A stretch of 64,000 nucleotides of DNA, from positions 106,322,279 to 106,386,278 of the forward strand of contig JAVIAB010000092.1 in NCBI GenBank assembly GCA_032433765.1, read 5' to 3'. Every line of letters starts with the position of its first letter. Position 1 is the first letter of the stretch. Origin of the DNA: Megaustenia siamemsis. Taxonomy: Eukaryota; Mollusca; Gastropoda; Stylommatophora; Ariophantidae. Below, piece by piece: positions 33,500 through 45,699 of this stretch. The notes below the pieces were generated by a model, which saw nothing but the letters and a program-made list of their open reading frames with translations, did not search any database and was not told the DNA's origin. Both the position numbers and the translations under genes were made by a program.

Positions 33500-33690
33500 C
33501 AGCTTCATTGCAGTCTGGGCATCCCCATATCCGCTCCACTTATCGTCTCAGCATTTCTCAAAGTGTATATAGACTGGCTATTTTGTTAGGTGTTAGTTGT
33601 AGATACATATGTTGTTTTCCCCACTAAGCACTTCAGATCGATCAGACCTTTTTTCCACCTTTAGATTCACCAGTCTCTCAATTAAGAAAA
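33500..33690. repeat. Dispersed repeat F, uninterrupted copy
   Basis: Both halves match 58.60-58.69 kb ('tcagctncattgcagtc', 'tcagcatttctc') and 59.04-59.13 kb ('ttttccccactaa' and 'ttttttccacctttaga'). In the 58-59 kb copy a LINE tail separates the halves. Class unknown. Confidence 0.7.
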
Positions 33691-34936
33691 ATGTAAGCAT
33701 CACTGCAGGTAATGCAATGTAAGAGATCACAATGAGTATGTAAGTAACCAAAGTGTCAAATGCTTTGTAAGATATCACTATGTAAATTGTGACTGTGTAA
33801 CTTGATCTGTGAGATATGCCTATGTTAGTGCCACTGTGTGATATGTAAAATATTATTGTGCAAGATGTGATTGTAATTTTTTAATTGTTTACACTTTGAT
33901 AAACATATAGGCCATAAAAAAAGTGCTCAGTAATGTTCATTCATTCCATATTGTAATCTCAAAACTTATCTTGTCACTGCATATTATCACAACAGGAAAA
34001 AAAACCATATGGGGATATCAACAGCACTGGAATTGTTACTGCTCTTTTATTTAGGTTAATACCTGTGATTGCAAAGAAGATGTTATAAGTTATATCATTT
34101 AAACTACCACAAATCAAACTTTAGTCAATCCAGTTGCTGAAAAAAATAGGTGAATTGGTAACTGACTCAGTGACTTGGGAAGATATTAATGGAGAAAAAC
34201 ATGTACTGGGACAATATCTTCTTCTTCTCACACACCTCCAACTCCAAATGCTGGGCCTAGAATATTGAAATGCAATGCTTAAATCTCAAGAATATTATAT
34301 ATTTTATTAACATTCTTTACTATTATAAACATTATGCAATAGCTGGATTTCCTTATTTCCAAAGCATTTAAAGAAGAGATTTTAGTTAATGAACAAAATA
34401 AGTAAAGAAAGACCGTTGTGGGGAGTTTATGAAATAATTAAGATGACAGGGTAACATAATTTGTCAAAAATCTTAAAAAAGAAAGTAATAATTCCAAAGC
34501 AGACATACGTCAAAGAAACAGATCACCAAAATCACTGGGTATAACAAAAGATAGATCTTTTTCAGCAAAATCATTATATATGCAAAATAGTATTTCTCAT
34601 GGCTGATGTAGTTAACAGTGAATAAATGATGAATGATTTTACAGTGATGGATTTCAAGTAAAAAGTGGGCCATTACGCAAATAATTAAAGACCAACATGG
34701 TAAATAGAACAGCAAAGGCAAAATAGTGTTATAGGGATTCACGACATTAAAGGCACTATTACAGGATTAATTCATGAACAAAATAATAAGCATTAAATAC
34801 TGAAGATGAGAAATAGGCTGTACTATAACTAAATAATAGGAAAGGAAAAAATACTTTTTTCATGAAAATAATTTGCTTCAAATTATTAAAAACTATTGCA
34901 GACATTTTTTCTTTTTTTTAGATGCCTCAAAGAACA
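33691..34936. other. AT-rich spacer without a gene
   Basis: Short low-complexity frames only. The region 33.70-33.90 kb has a vague repeat of 'gtaagatatcac' / 'gtgatatg' phrases. Confidence 0.35.
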
Positions 34937-35720
34937 GAGAGTACTGTAAAACAGACTTCATTGAGGAACAGCATTTGATGCAGATTTTAATATAGTATAC
35001 AACATTTGACAGAAGAGATTGTGAAAACAAACTTCTTCGAGGTACAGCATTCGAAGCAGACTTTAATACGGTATACAACATTTGACAGAAGAGATTGTGA
35101 AAACAGACTTCATTGAGGTAGAGCATTTGAAGCAGACTTTAATAAGGTATACATCATCATCTTCAAGTACCGGGCCTACTGGCGTAGGTGATCATGTCTC
35201 TCCACAACTTTCGATCTCGACAGCTATTTATCATTTCTGTTGTTGACCTTCTGCCAAGCCATTCTCTTAAGCTGTCTGTTATTTTTCTCTTTGCTTCCTT
35301 CCCTCTATCTCTTCGTCCCTCAATTTTTCCAGTTGTTACAATATATTCCAGTTGTTCTCTTCTCATTACATGGCCAAAAAATGATGATTGTCTCTTCCTA
35401 ATATTGGAAATTAGCACTCTTTTTGCTTTGACCTCTCTCAGTACATCTTCATTGCTCTTCTTAGCTGTCCATGGTACTTTTAACATTCTTCTGTAAAACC
35501 ACATTTCTACAGACTCCAGTGATTTTCTTGTCTGTTGTCCTATTGTCCATGATTCACATCCATATGTTAAGACTGGCTCTACATAACATTTAAGAACTAT
35601 TTAAGAATAAGGTATACAGCATTTGATAAAAGAGATTGTGAAAACAGACTTCATTGAGGTACAGCATTTGACAGAAGACATTGCAAAACTTCATTAAATA
35701 CATTATTTGATAGAAGACAC
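34937..35720. repeat. 76-bp degenerate tandem repeat, split by a LINE
   Basis: About four units of roughly 76 bp ('acagacttcattgaggtaca', then 'gcatttgaagcagacttta' and 'gacagaagagattgtgaaa') lie at 34937-35153 and resume at 35606-35720. The gap is exactly a LINE tail with its target duplication. Confidence 0.85.
35154..35605 (-). mobile_element. LINE C-terminus with 13-bp target duplication
   Basis: AATAAGGTATACA at 35141-35153 and 35606-35618. The minus frame of 113 residues is nearly intact: 'MWFYRRMLKVPWTAKKSNED', 'SSFFGHVMRREQLEYIVTTG', a Lys/Arg/Gly-rich linker, 'CRDRKLWRDMITYASRPGT'. Ends in GATGATGA. The best-preserved member of its family here. Confidence 0.95.
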
Positions 35721-35906
35721 TGTAAGAACAAACTGATAATAACAACCTCCTGTACAGTAATGAAAACCATGCTATAAAAAATGCTCAAAGTACTGATAAA
35801 AACACAATGGAAAACAGACAAGTATAAGAAACTATTATACAAAGGTCACATGTCATGAAATAAGAGAAAGTTCTAGAAAATTTCTGATGAGCAAAAGAAT
35901 TCTTAG

Positions 35907-36128
35907 AGCGATGGTAGCTCAGTGATTAGCGAACTGGAATGTTAAGGACAAGAGGTTGAGTTTGATCCTGTTCAATGGCTGCCAGGTTCACCCCCCGCCT
36001 TAGATAGGTACAAATTTTTTCTGGGAAAGAAAGATGGCAATGGCATAATACTAGCCACATTGCTCAAAGAATAAAGTGCCAAAAGTCTATTTAAAAAATA
36101 AGCCATATTCCCACATGATATGACATTC
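35907..36128 (+). mobile_element. Old copy of the common SINE
   Basis: 'TAGCTCAGTGATTAGCGAAC' and a mutated box B ('GAGTTTGATCCTG') with the body phrases 'tctgggaaag' and 'gccatattccc'. The terminal hairpin is lost and a pyrimidine microsatellite follows. Confidence 0.8.
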
Positions 36129-36270
36129 TTTCTTTCTTTTCTTCTTCTTCTCTCTCCCTCTCTCCCTCCCTCTTTCTTTCTTTCCTTCCTTCTTTCCTTC
36201 CTTCTTTTCTTCTTTCCATCATTTCCTCTTTCCTTTTTATCTTCTTTTCTCTTCTTTTCTTTCTCTCTAC
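36123..36270. repeat. CTT/CTTT-rich low-complexity run
   Basis: Pyrimidine-only blocks of TTTC, TTCC and CTCC. The minus-strand K/R/E-rich frame is an artefact. Confidence 0.95.
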
Positions 36271-36734
36271 TAAATATGAAAAAATAGAAACATTAGAACT
36301 TATATTTGTATAACACAAAGGATTACCATGTTAAAATCTGTTATTAGAATGAAAGATGAAATTGAAAGGGCATTACTGAAAGGATTTTTTAAAAATCAAC
36401 TTGTTATACAAACGAAAATATAATTTTCTTAAATATATTTTAGAATTAATTTGAAAAATATAAAATGATCTATGAAAATATACAAACAAATCTTATAATA
36501 CACATATATTCATGATTATATTCATTTCTTTACAATGTTCTATAAATCACAGACATTTTACTAATATAGATAAATATGAAGAAAATCACTTACATCGTTT
36601 AATTGTTTAATTAATAAGGGTAATGTATAAAAAAATATGCAATTTTTTACTCTTTTATTAAAATGTTTATTTTCCTGAGGGATATGTTTATACCACATTA
36701 AAAAATGGTCTTAGTATTTATGTTTTAATTTCAC
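36271..36734. other. AT-rich spacer
   Basis: Very AT-rich, no feature. Confidence 0.4.
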
Positions 36735-37160
36735 TGCTTCTTCTTTCTTTCCTCATTTGTTTTTCAGCGTTGAGAGGAGATATAATTTGCGGCCTTTTGC
36801 TCTTCTGTTCACTTCTGCTGCTGTTATGTTTCCTAATGTTTCCTATATTCTGTCAATCCATCTTTTTAATGGTTGGCCTTTTGGTCTGGTGTTCTCACAA
36901 CGCTTATTAATGGCTCATTGTGTTGTGTTTTGATCTTTCTGCCTTATCACGTGGCCAAAACATTTTATATGTTGTTTCCTTATATATTCTATGACAGGAG
37001 TTATTTCTTGCTTTTTTCTCAGTTCTTCACCTCAGATCTTATCTCTCAGTCTGTTTCCTGTCATTCGTCTAACACATTTCATCTCAGTAGATGTTATTTT
37101 CTTATTGTTCTTGCACCTAGGGTCCAGGACTGGCATTGGTAGCACAACGTTTGAATGAAG
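36735..37160 (-). mobile_element. LINE C-terminus, family of the 56-kb element
   Basis: The minus strand matches the plus strand of about 56.57-56.97 kb from the 'ctaccaatgccagtcctgga' region through to the 3' end with its GAAGAAG-rich tail. Several frameshifts. Confidence 0.85.
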
Positions 37161-37563
37161 ATTGTATTGTATTGTTTTGCCTCAAAAGTTATCTCCTTGT
37201 TGGACAATAATGGTGATTACAATTACAGTACAATTTAACAGTTTCTGAAAATTTGTATGCAAAGAGAAAAATATCAAAGAAGCCTAACATGCTTGTATAT
37301 AAATTGTTTCTTGACCATAACTGCCTGTCATGACCTGTAGGTGTAGCAAAAGTGTATTACCTAGAATATCAAAGGTAACAACAATTTTGTTACCTACCCT
37401 ACAGTTTTCAAGTAAAAAAATTATGGTAGTCATGTTAGAAAATTGAAAAAATAAATTATGCCAATAAGTCTTTATAATCATCTAGAAGAAAAAAAAAAGA
37501 AATTGTGTGTATACATATATAAAATTATAATAACAACACATGTTTTATAAATATAAATCAATA
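37161..37563. other. AT-rich spacer
   Basis: No feature recognised apart from short A runs. Confidence 0.35.
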
Positions 37564-37577
37564 CAGGCTGTAGTATA

Positions 37578-37948
37578 GTAAAAAAAAAAAGTAAAGTACC
37601 CCCGTCACGCCAAGTGGCGTATAGGGAAATATGGTGTTAGTGACCCTATATTTTACAGACCTTCAGCACATGATTTTTTGGGGTAATGTGGTCAGTATTA
37701 CGCCCGTGCTGCTTTTACTTTCCCAGAAAAAATCCGGTACCCATTTAAGGCTGGGTGAACCCGGAGCCGTCGGTTGGGATCGAACCCTACCCCTTGTCCG
37801 TAGTAGTCCAGTTCACTAACCACTGAGCAATCACGGCTCCTACTAATTTTTAGGGAATTAGTAAAACCCAGGTGTCCTCGCCAGGATTACGAACCCCGGC
37901 TGTTGCCGTGGTAAGCCAACCGCCTATCGATTGCGCTAACCGGACACC
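37578..37948 (-). mobile_element. Dimeric tRNA-derived SINE with 14-bp target duplication
   Basis: CAGGCTGTAGTATA flanks the unit at 37564-37577 and 37949-37962. On the minus strand the 5' part (37868-37948) is one tRNA-like head: 'GTGTCCGGTTAGCGCAATCG' then box B-like 'GGGTTCGTAATCC'. After a short linker comes a complete copy of the common SINE (37591-37841), including its hairpin and tail. One duplication around both halves shows they moved as one unit. Confidence 0.9.
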
Positions 37949-37962
37949 CAGGCTGTAGTATA

Positions 37963-38479
37963 ACAGATCAAATATATAAAAATCTATCTGCTTAATAGCT
38001 ACTGTAAATGAAATAGAAGGTCACCATATATAACATTACCAAAATTGCAATCACTCTCTTATACCAGCAGTTAGATTTACAGTAAAAACTCAGTACCACA
38101 TGCAACAATTGACTGTTTACAGGAGCTGTATATATGAAACATCATAGCAAACTATACTATTAAAATATCACATTTATATGTGCAGCCCAAAACATAAGGT
38201 CAACTAAGCAAGCATTCTAAATCTGAGTGTGGGAAAGCATTCAATGAGAAATTAATTGTTTTAAGTTAATTAATGCAGATTAGTGGATAACGTTAAATAT
38301 TTGAAACAAATACAAAGTAGTAAGAGGAAATAGAACTATTGAACATCTATCCATTGTCTTTTTTTAAGCTGAAGACAGCAAATTCTAGACTCTCCACGTC
38401 CAACAATTTTTGCTATTAAATGTCAGACTTTTTGCTATTAAGCATACAGAACCCACATTGTGTCTCGCCACATGTTTCT
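37963..38479. other. AT-rich spacer
   Basis: No gene or repeat recognised. 'aagctgaagacagcaaattctagac' near 38367 faintly echoes the CTGAAG repeats. Confidence 0.3.
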
Positions 38480-38670
38480 GTTCTGGGTAAACCTTTCAAT
38501 GTCAATAAGTGAGCAAACACCTGCTGTTGTTGCTTCTCCCCTTAGTGATTGATTTTGGTGTTTTAGTGACTCTAGGTCAGCCTCTTTTTCTTTTACCCTC
38601 TGGTTCTGATTTGAGAGTTTGCTTTGAGATTCTCTTGCTGTTGCTTCACATCACATGGCCAACAAATGTT
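38480..38670 (-). mobile_element. Possible decayed LINE tail
   Basis: The minus strand shows 'GHVM' followed by a Lys/Arg/Gly/Pro-rich stretch as in other LINE ends, but with many breaks. Weak evidence. Confidence 0.3.
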
Positions 38671-39559
38671 CCTCTTCTACTGTACATAGAGAGAAGAATA
38701 TTGGATAGGAAATTATTATGCAACTGCCATTGTTGTAACAAAATAACATTTCTGTTGATGCATATTATATGGAATGGGGCAATATGCAATGAAAATCTCC
38801 TGCCTGATCTTTGATCTTTAGAGAACAAACATATATGGACATAAGACATAAGAACAAAGATGGACAAGAAAAAAGAGAAAGGGACAAGAAAAAAGAGAAA
38901 GAAAATAAATCAAGTTCAATAAGTCATTATTTATTGTTTATAACCCCTCATTTTTATAAAAGCTAAAGTAGCAACGCTAAAATGATGTTTAAAATGACAA
39001 AAAATGTAAATTATAAAAACAAATAGCTAGTTTACAATTATAATTTAGTGTATATTTTTATTATGCGTTTACAAGTTTAAAATTTCAGCCTTTACTTTAA
39101 ATGTATTATTTATGCAGCACATTCATTATCAATTATGTTTAAATATATATCCATGAAAAAGTATTTGTTACTCACTGCCATTCTATGCATAGGTTTTTAA
39201 AAATGGACTGTGAAATTATCAGCTTTCACAAGTGGCATAATTTAATGCTGAGTGTCATCTAATGTGCACATTTCCCATTAATATTATTCAACGCCCTATG
39301 GTTGTATAAGTTCATGTATAAAATAGTTAACATTGAACCAGTATATAAATATTCCTGATAAATAACTGACTCACTTATATGTTCATTTATTATTTATTTA
39401 TTAAGTTTGATAAAATAAAGACCATACAGTGATTTTTTTATTTTAGTTTCTGAGAAAGAAAGAACATTTTAAAAAACCATTTTCAGGACATGTATGCCTA
39501 CTATATGTACTACTATTTCAAGAAAAACTAACAATTTTTTTTTCTATTCTACCCTCTTA
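38671..39559. other. AT-rich spacer
   Basis: No coding signal, RNA gene or repeat recognised. Confidence 0.4.
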
Positions 39560-40235
39560 GTGTTTTACAGCATCAAAGCAAACTGAAGAGCTATTGATAA
39601 AGCACTGGTTTGCTTGATGCACGGCAATTTGTGTGACATTTGATATTTTCCTAATCTATCATTTATGGAGGTCTTCAGTTTTTATATTTTGCTGTATTTG
39701 TTTGTAAGATTTGCAACTGATGCTCTTTCCTAGAAGCTGTGTTATAATGTTCAAATTATTACATTTTTATTTTATTTGTGGATGAACTCAGAAAGCTTTG
39801 TTACACTTAATTTTGTATAAAAATCTTCATTCCTGCTTTTGTTTCATCTTCTTTCATTCAATATTCTTTCACAAAACTCTCAATTCAGCAGTTATCTTTT
39901 TCTTGTTTTTTTGTTCTTAATGTCCATGTTTGACACCAACAGCACCATGTGTATAAAAATAATTGTATATTATTCTTTTGAATTTATCCTCACATTTTTG
40001 TTTAATAATTAGTATTGTTTAGTTATTTGGTTCTCTTTACTGCATCTATTCTTTATTTTAGCTTAATGTTTATTTCCCAGTCCATGAGACTATATCCTAA
40101 GAAACTGAAATATTTTACTTGTTTAAAAAAAATTATTGATTTGTTTACTTTCCTTTTGATCATTGTCATGACTTCTGCTTTTTTTCTGCTTTAATATTCA
40201 TTTTGATCATTGCATACATCAATCAATTCATTTAA
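39560..40235 (-). mobile_element. Strongly decayed LINE reverse-transcriptase segment
   Basis: The minus strand, read across stops, gives 'KAEVMTMIKRKVNKSII', then 'FKQVKYF' and 'FLGYSLMDWEINIKLK', which follow the reverse-transcriptase 3' region (KTEVM... then F-K-Y-L-G-S). No open frame survives. Confidence 0.45.
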
Positions 40236-41239
40236 ATGTAGTTATTTTTTGTATAACAACAGAGGACCTCATTAAATGAATGTGAATTAATGTGTGAGAA
40301 TTCTCTATGGTTGTTATTTTAACTATTTGGTAATCATTTTGTAATGAATTGCAGGAATGATAGTCACATCCTTGTCACATTCAGGATATGATAGCAGATG
40401 CCTTATTTCAAATTTATATGTTTTTGTATAGGCTTTTTCTTAGGTTGACTCAACTGTCAATTAGTCAGTTTGTTTGTTAAAGTGATATTTTTAAAAAAGT
40501 AAAGGACTATTCCAACATAAGTTACTAAATCACCCTCAATACTACAGGCAACATAAAAAATAACAAATGCAAAATGTATTATAAATGTGGCAGAGGCATG
40601 CAAGAAAAACTGCTTAAATATTCACAAAAATATAAGCAAAACCAGAGTGAAAAGGGGGAAAAAATATACCCACTGTTATTCCCAAAAAGACTATTCTGAA
40701 TGACATACAATATCACTGCACACAAATGTTGATGGTCACACATCTTGCCATCCTTGCCAATGCACAATATTAAAATAAATATCAATAATGTGACTGTAGC
40801 ATAATTTGTGTGATTTGCTTATTTCCATCATTATGTACTAAACCTATTTTGTTAAGGCAACTGTATATTTTAAAAACAACTGATTTGAATTCTTATATAT
40901 ATTATTTATTGTGTCCGTATATAAGATTAGTCAGAATATTTTCTTTTGTTTTCATTCTCTGTATTTAAAGTAAATATTAAAAAAGAACAATAAATTTAGC
41001 TTTCTAAACTGTTTCTTTATGTTCTCTTATAATAAAATACATTAAAATAATGAATACATTGATTTGACATTTATGTTAGTTCCTTTCTTTCTCTTTAGTT
41101 GTTCATGATCAACAACCATTTGCAGCACAGTACACCTTTCTCATCTATGTAGGCAAAGATTGAATGTACTGTAATACTTTTAATTAATGTATTTTAAAAA
41201 ATACATTTTCTATTGAAATGTGAAGCTTAAATATATATG
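40236..41239. other. AT-rich spacer
   Basis: No supported feature; low-complexity AT sequence. Confidence 0.4.
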
Positions 41240-41726
41240 GTCATTTTTCTTAGCAGACAGCTGGAAACAGGTAGATGTTGATCTTCAATAGTAATGTTCA
41301 ATGCTGTTTTGTCCAGCAGCATTTCTCATGGCTGATTTTGCCAATGGTGGAATGATAGGTCTAGATGCAGAATGAAAATGCAGCTTTGTATCGAGCGCCT
41401 TGCCTCTTCTCTCTTGCATCTATTCTTTCCTAACTTTGACCTCATTTTATTTTCAAATGCTAAGATGCCACTTATTAAATATCTTTGCCATATGCTACGA
41501 TCATCTGCAAACTTCAGCTAGTTTTTATCACTAATGGAGAATTAACTCTTGCATGCCTTGCAGACATCTTTGTATCTCAATACATACCCACAGGATACTT
41601 TTCATCTCTATAAACTCCCAGTAGAATATTTGCTTGGATGGGTAACTGTTGTACATTCTTCTAACAAGTCCCAGCTATCTTATCTTTGATTTCAGAATTT
41701 TGTCATAATGGATGAAAGCCTAGAAT

Positions 41727-41956
41727 AAAAAAGTAAAGTAAAGTACCCCCGTCACGCCGAGTGGCGTATAGGGAAATATGGTGTTAGTGACCCTATATTT
41801 TACAGACCTTCAGCACATGATTTTTGGGGTAATGTGGTCGGTATTACGCCCGTGCTGTTTTACTTTCCCAGAAAAAATCCGGTACCTATTTAAGGCTGGG
41901 TGAACCCGGAGCCGTCGGTTGGGATCGAACCCTACCCTTGTCCGTAGTAGTCCAGT
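41727..41956 (-). mobile_element. Common SINE, 5'-truncated, inside the old LINE
   Basis: CTAGAAT at 41720-41726 and 41957-41963 bounds it. The body and terminal hairpin are present; the first bases of the tRNA-like head (box A) are missing, a typical 5' truncation. Confidence 0.88.
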
Positions 41957-42478
41957 CTAGAATGCTGCAAGATATTTGAGTTTCTTACATTCTCCTGCCA
42001 TTCGATATGCATTCTTTTTCGAAGTCAGTGTATGTGAAAATTATTTAGTCTTTTCTCAAGCTTTAAACAAGTTTTCCCAAGTTTCAGATTCAGCCAGAAA
42101 TGTGCAAACCACGTAGGTTTGATATATTTGGACCTATCTTGTTAATGTTAATTTCATGATAGTCAAAGACTCCCAAAAATACACAAATGTGGCTGCCTTG
42201 TCAATTCATATATTCAATATATTTAGTTCACTTCCTTGCATGAATAAGGTGGATCGTTCTTCTTTGAAAGACAGAGCTGCTGCATCTTATCCAAAATGAT
42301 GAATCTATGCACCAATTCAAGTGGGTCTCCATTCAAGATTATTTCTAATGGCTTTGGTGTTTCCTTGTACTAGAATTACAATTTTCTGTACACTTATTAA
42401 CAAGAATAGTTTGCGTGATTTGGTCAAGCTATCAATCTATTAGTAACTTCATCAAAATCAACTAGTACTATATCAGCA

Positions 42479-43275
42479 ATATCTAAATAATTTGTGATAT
42501 TCGGATGACACAGTCTTAATAGCAGAGACAGAGAATGAACTACAAGAAATGATATACATAATAATAAAGAAAGCAACGAAAAAGGTCTCAGTCTGAATAG
42601 TAAGAAAACAGAAGTAGTGGTCATATCAAAGAAACAATCATCACCATCATGCAGCATACAAATAAACAGGACAAATCTGAAACAAGTGCAATGCGTCAAA
42701 TACTTGGGCACAATAATAACATCAGATGGAAGATGCACCACAGATATAAAAAGCAGAATAGCTCAGGCCAAAATAGTATTTCAGAAAATGAAAAGTATCT
42801 TATGCAACAAATCTATATCAATAGAAATGAGAAAGAGAGTACATCGGTGCTATATAGAACCAATTCTGACCTATGGAAGCAAATCATGGACAGTAGACAA
42901 ACAAAGGAAAAGACGATTGGAGGCCACAGAGATGGGATTTCTCAGAAGAATGTTGAAAGTTCCCTGGACAGATAAAAAGACCAATGAGGAAGTTCTCAAG
43001 GAGGCCAACACAAAAAGGGAGCTCTTGAAAAACATCAGAAAGAAGCAAAAAACATTTTTCGGGCACATCATGAGAAGAGGAAAGTTGGAATACTTGGTTA
43101 CAACTGGCAAAATAAAAGGAAAGAGAGATCGCAGATGAAAAAGAGAGAAAATACTGGATAGCTTGGTGTCATGGCATGGAAAACAGTTTACAACAGAACT
43201 GATTTGATGCACTGTAGATAGAAGATTGTGAAAGGACATGATCGTCTACACCAACTGGTATGGCGCATGATGATG
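42479..43275 (+). mobile_element. Younger 5'-truncated LINE with 12-bp target duplication
   Basis: ACTATATCAGCA at 42467-42478 and 43276-43287. It starts at the RT catalytic box 'YSDDTVLIAETENELQ' (an upstream Arg codon is now TGA), shifts frame once, then reads 173 codons: 'QCVKYLGTIITSDG', 'RRMLKVPWTDKK', 'TFFGHIMRRGKLEYLVTTG'. It ends with 'gcatgatg'. The copy at 54.09 kb is the same family. Confidence 0.93.
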
Positions 43276-43690
43276 ACTATATCAGCAGCAAAGAGTAGAT
43301 CACTTATTAGGACCTCATTTGTTTTCTTTTTTTGCTTTCCAACAAGCTACACTGATAAAAAAGATCTGTCAGATATTCAAAGTGTATAGACAGCACTGGA
43401 GACTGCTAAGAACTTGTGGGGTAGTAGGATAACAAAATAGTTTATGAAGCGGGTAGGGGCAACAACTCAACCCTATTTAACTTCACTCTTGACTTTAAAA
43501 CATTCAGATATGCTGCCATCAAACTGTTCCGGGGCATTCATTCCTTCATGAAGTGATACTATATGTTTCACCAGTATAGGTAGGCAGCAAATTTTATACC
43601 ACTTTATAGAGCCTTGCATATCTCATTGTATTGAATGTCTTTGTCAGGTCAATAAATGCAATGAAAAATGGTTTATCATACTTATTGCAT

Positions 43691-45164
43691 TTTTAAACAG
43701 ATTTGTAATAATCATGTTTTATATATCCCTATGTATAGATGTTTTTTAGGGTTAATTTTCACTAAAATGGATGGTCGACTTAATGACTTTTGGCACAGAG
43801 TTTTACTGCATTTTCTGCAACTAATGTCAACCAATATGTGCATATTTTATGTATTTTTGACTGTTAATACACTGCTATCAAAATAGCACTGACATATTCA
43901 TGATCACAGTTGTGTTTCTGTATAGTATCATTTGATAGCATATTTCCTGCCTAACCATTGTTTGAGCTATTTGAGACTTCCTGTCTGTTCATCAATTCAT
44001 GCAACTACAGTTTTTGTCCGTTCATGTTTTTATTTATTCACAGGTATTTGCAGCCATCATTTTTTGTTTCTATCAATTCAGATGTATCTTTTTTAATATT
44101 CAATTTACAAGATGTCTTAGCTATGAGTGGTAGACACCGATTTATTTATCTATTTATATGTTTACTCTTTAGTTGTTTGTTCTCATTTGGCTATTAAACT
44201 ATTTATCATTTGCTGGGGACTAATTGTTTCAACAGAAAAAGAAAACATAATTAAGTTAATCCAAATATAAACATGAATCACTTTATAAATTGAAAAATAA
44301 TAAAAATAAATAAATAAAATAGTAGACTATATTTTTATAATTTATATGTCATTTTAAAAAAGAGGAGTATTAATTTCCTGATATCATTAGTTATTTGGAA
44401 AGGATAAAATACTAATTTGATGGTTATGCTGATTTGATGATAATAGTTGTGAGAAAAAAAAATGTAAAGAAAACAGAATGGATTAGTTTTTCCACATTAC
44501 AAGAGAAAAGTAAAAGGAAAATGCTAATTTGCTGGCATTATCAATTCTCAAAGAAAAGTTGAAATGCAAAATGTTAATCCATTGATGTTAATTACTTTTA
44601 AAGAAAATTTAAAAGCAAAATTTGTTAATATCAATAACTCTTAAAGGAAACAAGATGTTACTTTTTGCCAACAGTTCTTGAAATAAGCTAAATAACAGAA
44701 TATTAATATGTTAGTGGTTCTTAGACAAAAAATGTTAATGACAGACTGGTAAATGTCATGGTAATTATACATGCTGATAGTTGGTTGGTTCACTGACTCT
44801 AACCAAGAACACATCAGACAATAGAGAAATTATTGTAAGTTACCTCATAAAGGTAATTACAAAATATATAACACACTAAGAGGATCAATAGTCACTTTTT
44901 TAAATTAGTGAGAAAAACACAATATGTATTCCTTATCATCAGCACCAAAATTCCAGCTATTTTTAAACATTAACAACAGAAAAGAGCGACAACAACAAAA
45001 ACAATTATAATATTTATATTAGCAAAATTTATATTAGCAATATGTATATAATTACTATTGATTTGTTTGTATAAATAAAATCTTTGAAATATTTTAAATA
45101 TAAGAAAATTCTATTTAAAGGTTAATAACATTTAAGTGTGAGGAAAATTATACTGCAAACAAAT
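43691..45164. other. AT-rich spacer
   Basis: Low-complexity AT sequence; several short frames with no recognisable family. From 44.50 to 44.75 kb short 'aaatgttaat' phrases recur loosely. Confidence 0.4.
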
Positions 45165-45460
45165 ACAGAGAGCAATCAGAGCACATGATGATCTATTGAT
45201 TGTGTGAAGAAGAGCAAAATGAAATGGTTTGGCCACATATCTAGATCATCTGGCCTAGCAAAGACCATTCTACAAGGAACTGTGAAAGGAGCAAGAAAGA
45301 GATGTAGGGTGAGAAAGATGGAAAGATAACATCAAAGAATGGACAGTTCTTGACACTGCAGGGTTCGAAAAAGTGATGAAAGTTAGAGAGAAGTGGAGAA
45401 TAGTGACTATCAGTGGTACCACAACTCACAACTACCTCCAGAGTTATTGGATGAATAAGA
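45165..45460 (+). mobile_element. LINE C-terminus, 'SSGLAKTILQGT' family
   Basis: The plus strand reads 'KMKWFGHISRSSGLAKTILQ' and then 'GTVKGARKRCR', shifts frame, and continues 'NIKEWTVLDTAGF' and 'VREKWRI'. This is a standard LINE thumb/tail of a family not otherwise seen here. The following 106-codon frame to 45.69 kb has no recognisable domain. Confidence 0.8.
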
Positions 45461-45699
45461 AGATTGATGAATACCAGGTTGTTCTAAAAGAAGTTGATAT
45501 GGTACAATATTTTATAAAAACCAAAACTATTGGACATATTTATGTCCAATACACACTTTTATGCAGAGAAACTCTGGAAGTTTTATTGCCCATGTACAAA
45601 CATAACATCAACAAGAGAATACTAACCACAATCAATAAGGCGCTCATTGAAGAGACAGGCAGACATGCTGTCATAAGTTTTGGAAGAATTTAGCTGTCA

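Larger units (their letters stand above)
41240..43690 (-). mobile_element. Old LINE (RT to C-terminal finger), split by a SINE and by a younger LINE
   Basis: Minus-strand pieces keep the order of one element. Near 43.67 kb, 'FIDLTKTFNT' is the RT block before the catalytic motif; near 43.46 kb a KQGC-like stretch is decayed. At about 43.30 kb 'SDLLFAADIVLV' continues across the younger insertion into 'VDFDEVTNRLI' at 42.43 kb; the second catalytic Asp pair reads AAD rather than ADD. Near 41.57 kb 'YKDVCKACKS' and near 41.33 kb an 'HSTIGKISHEKCC' remnant mark the C-terminal zinc-finger-like tail of this LINE type. Confidence 0.7.

Noticed and set aside
45373..45693. 106-codon plus frame as a host gene
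   Set aside because: Its first third continues the LINE tail at 45.2 kb; the rest has no recognisable domain, and there is no start or splice evidence.
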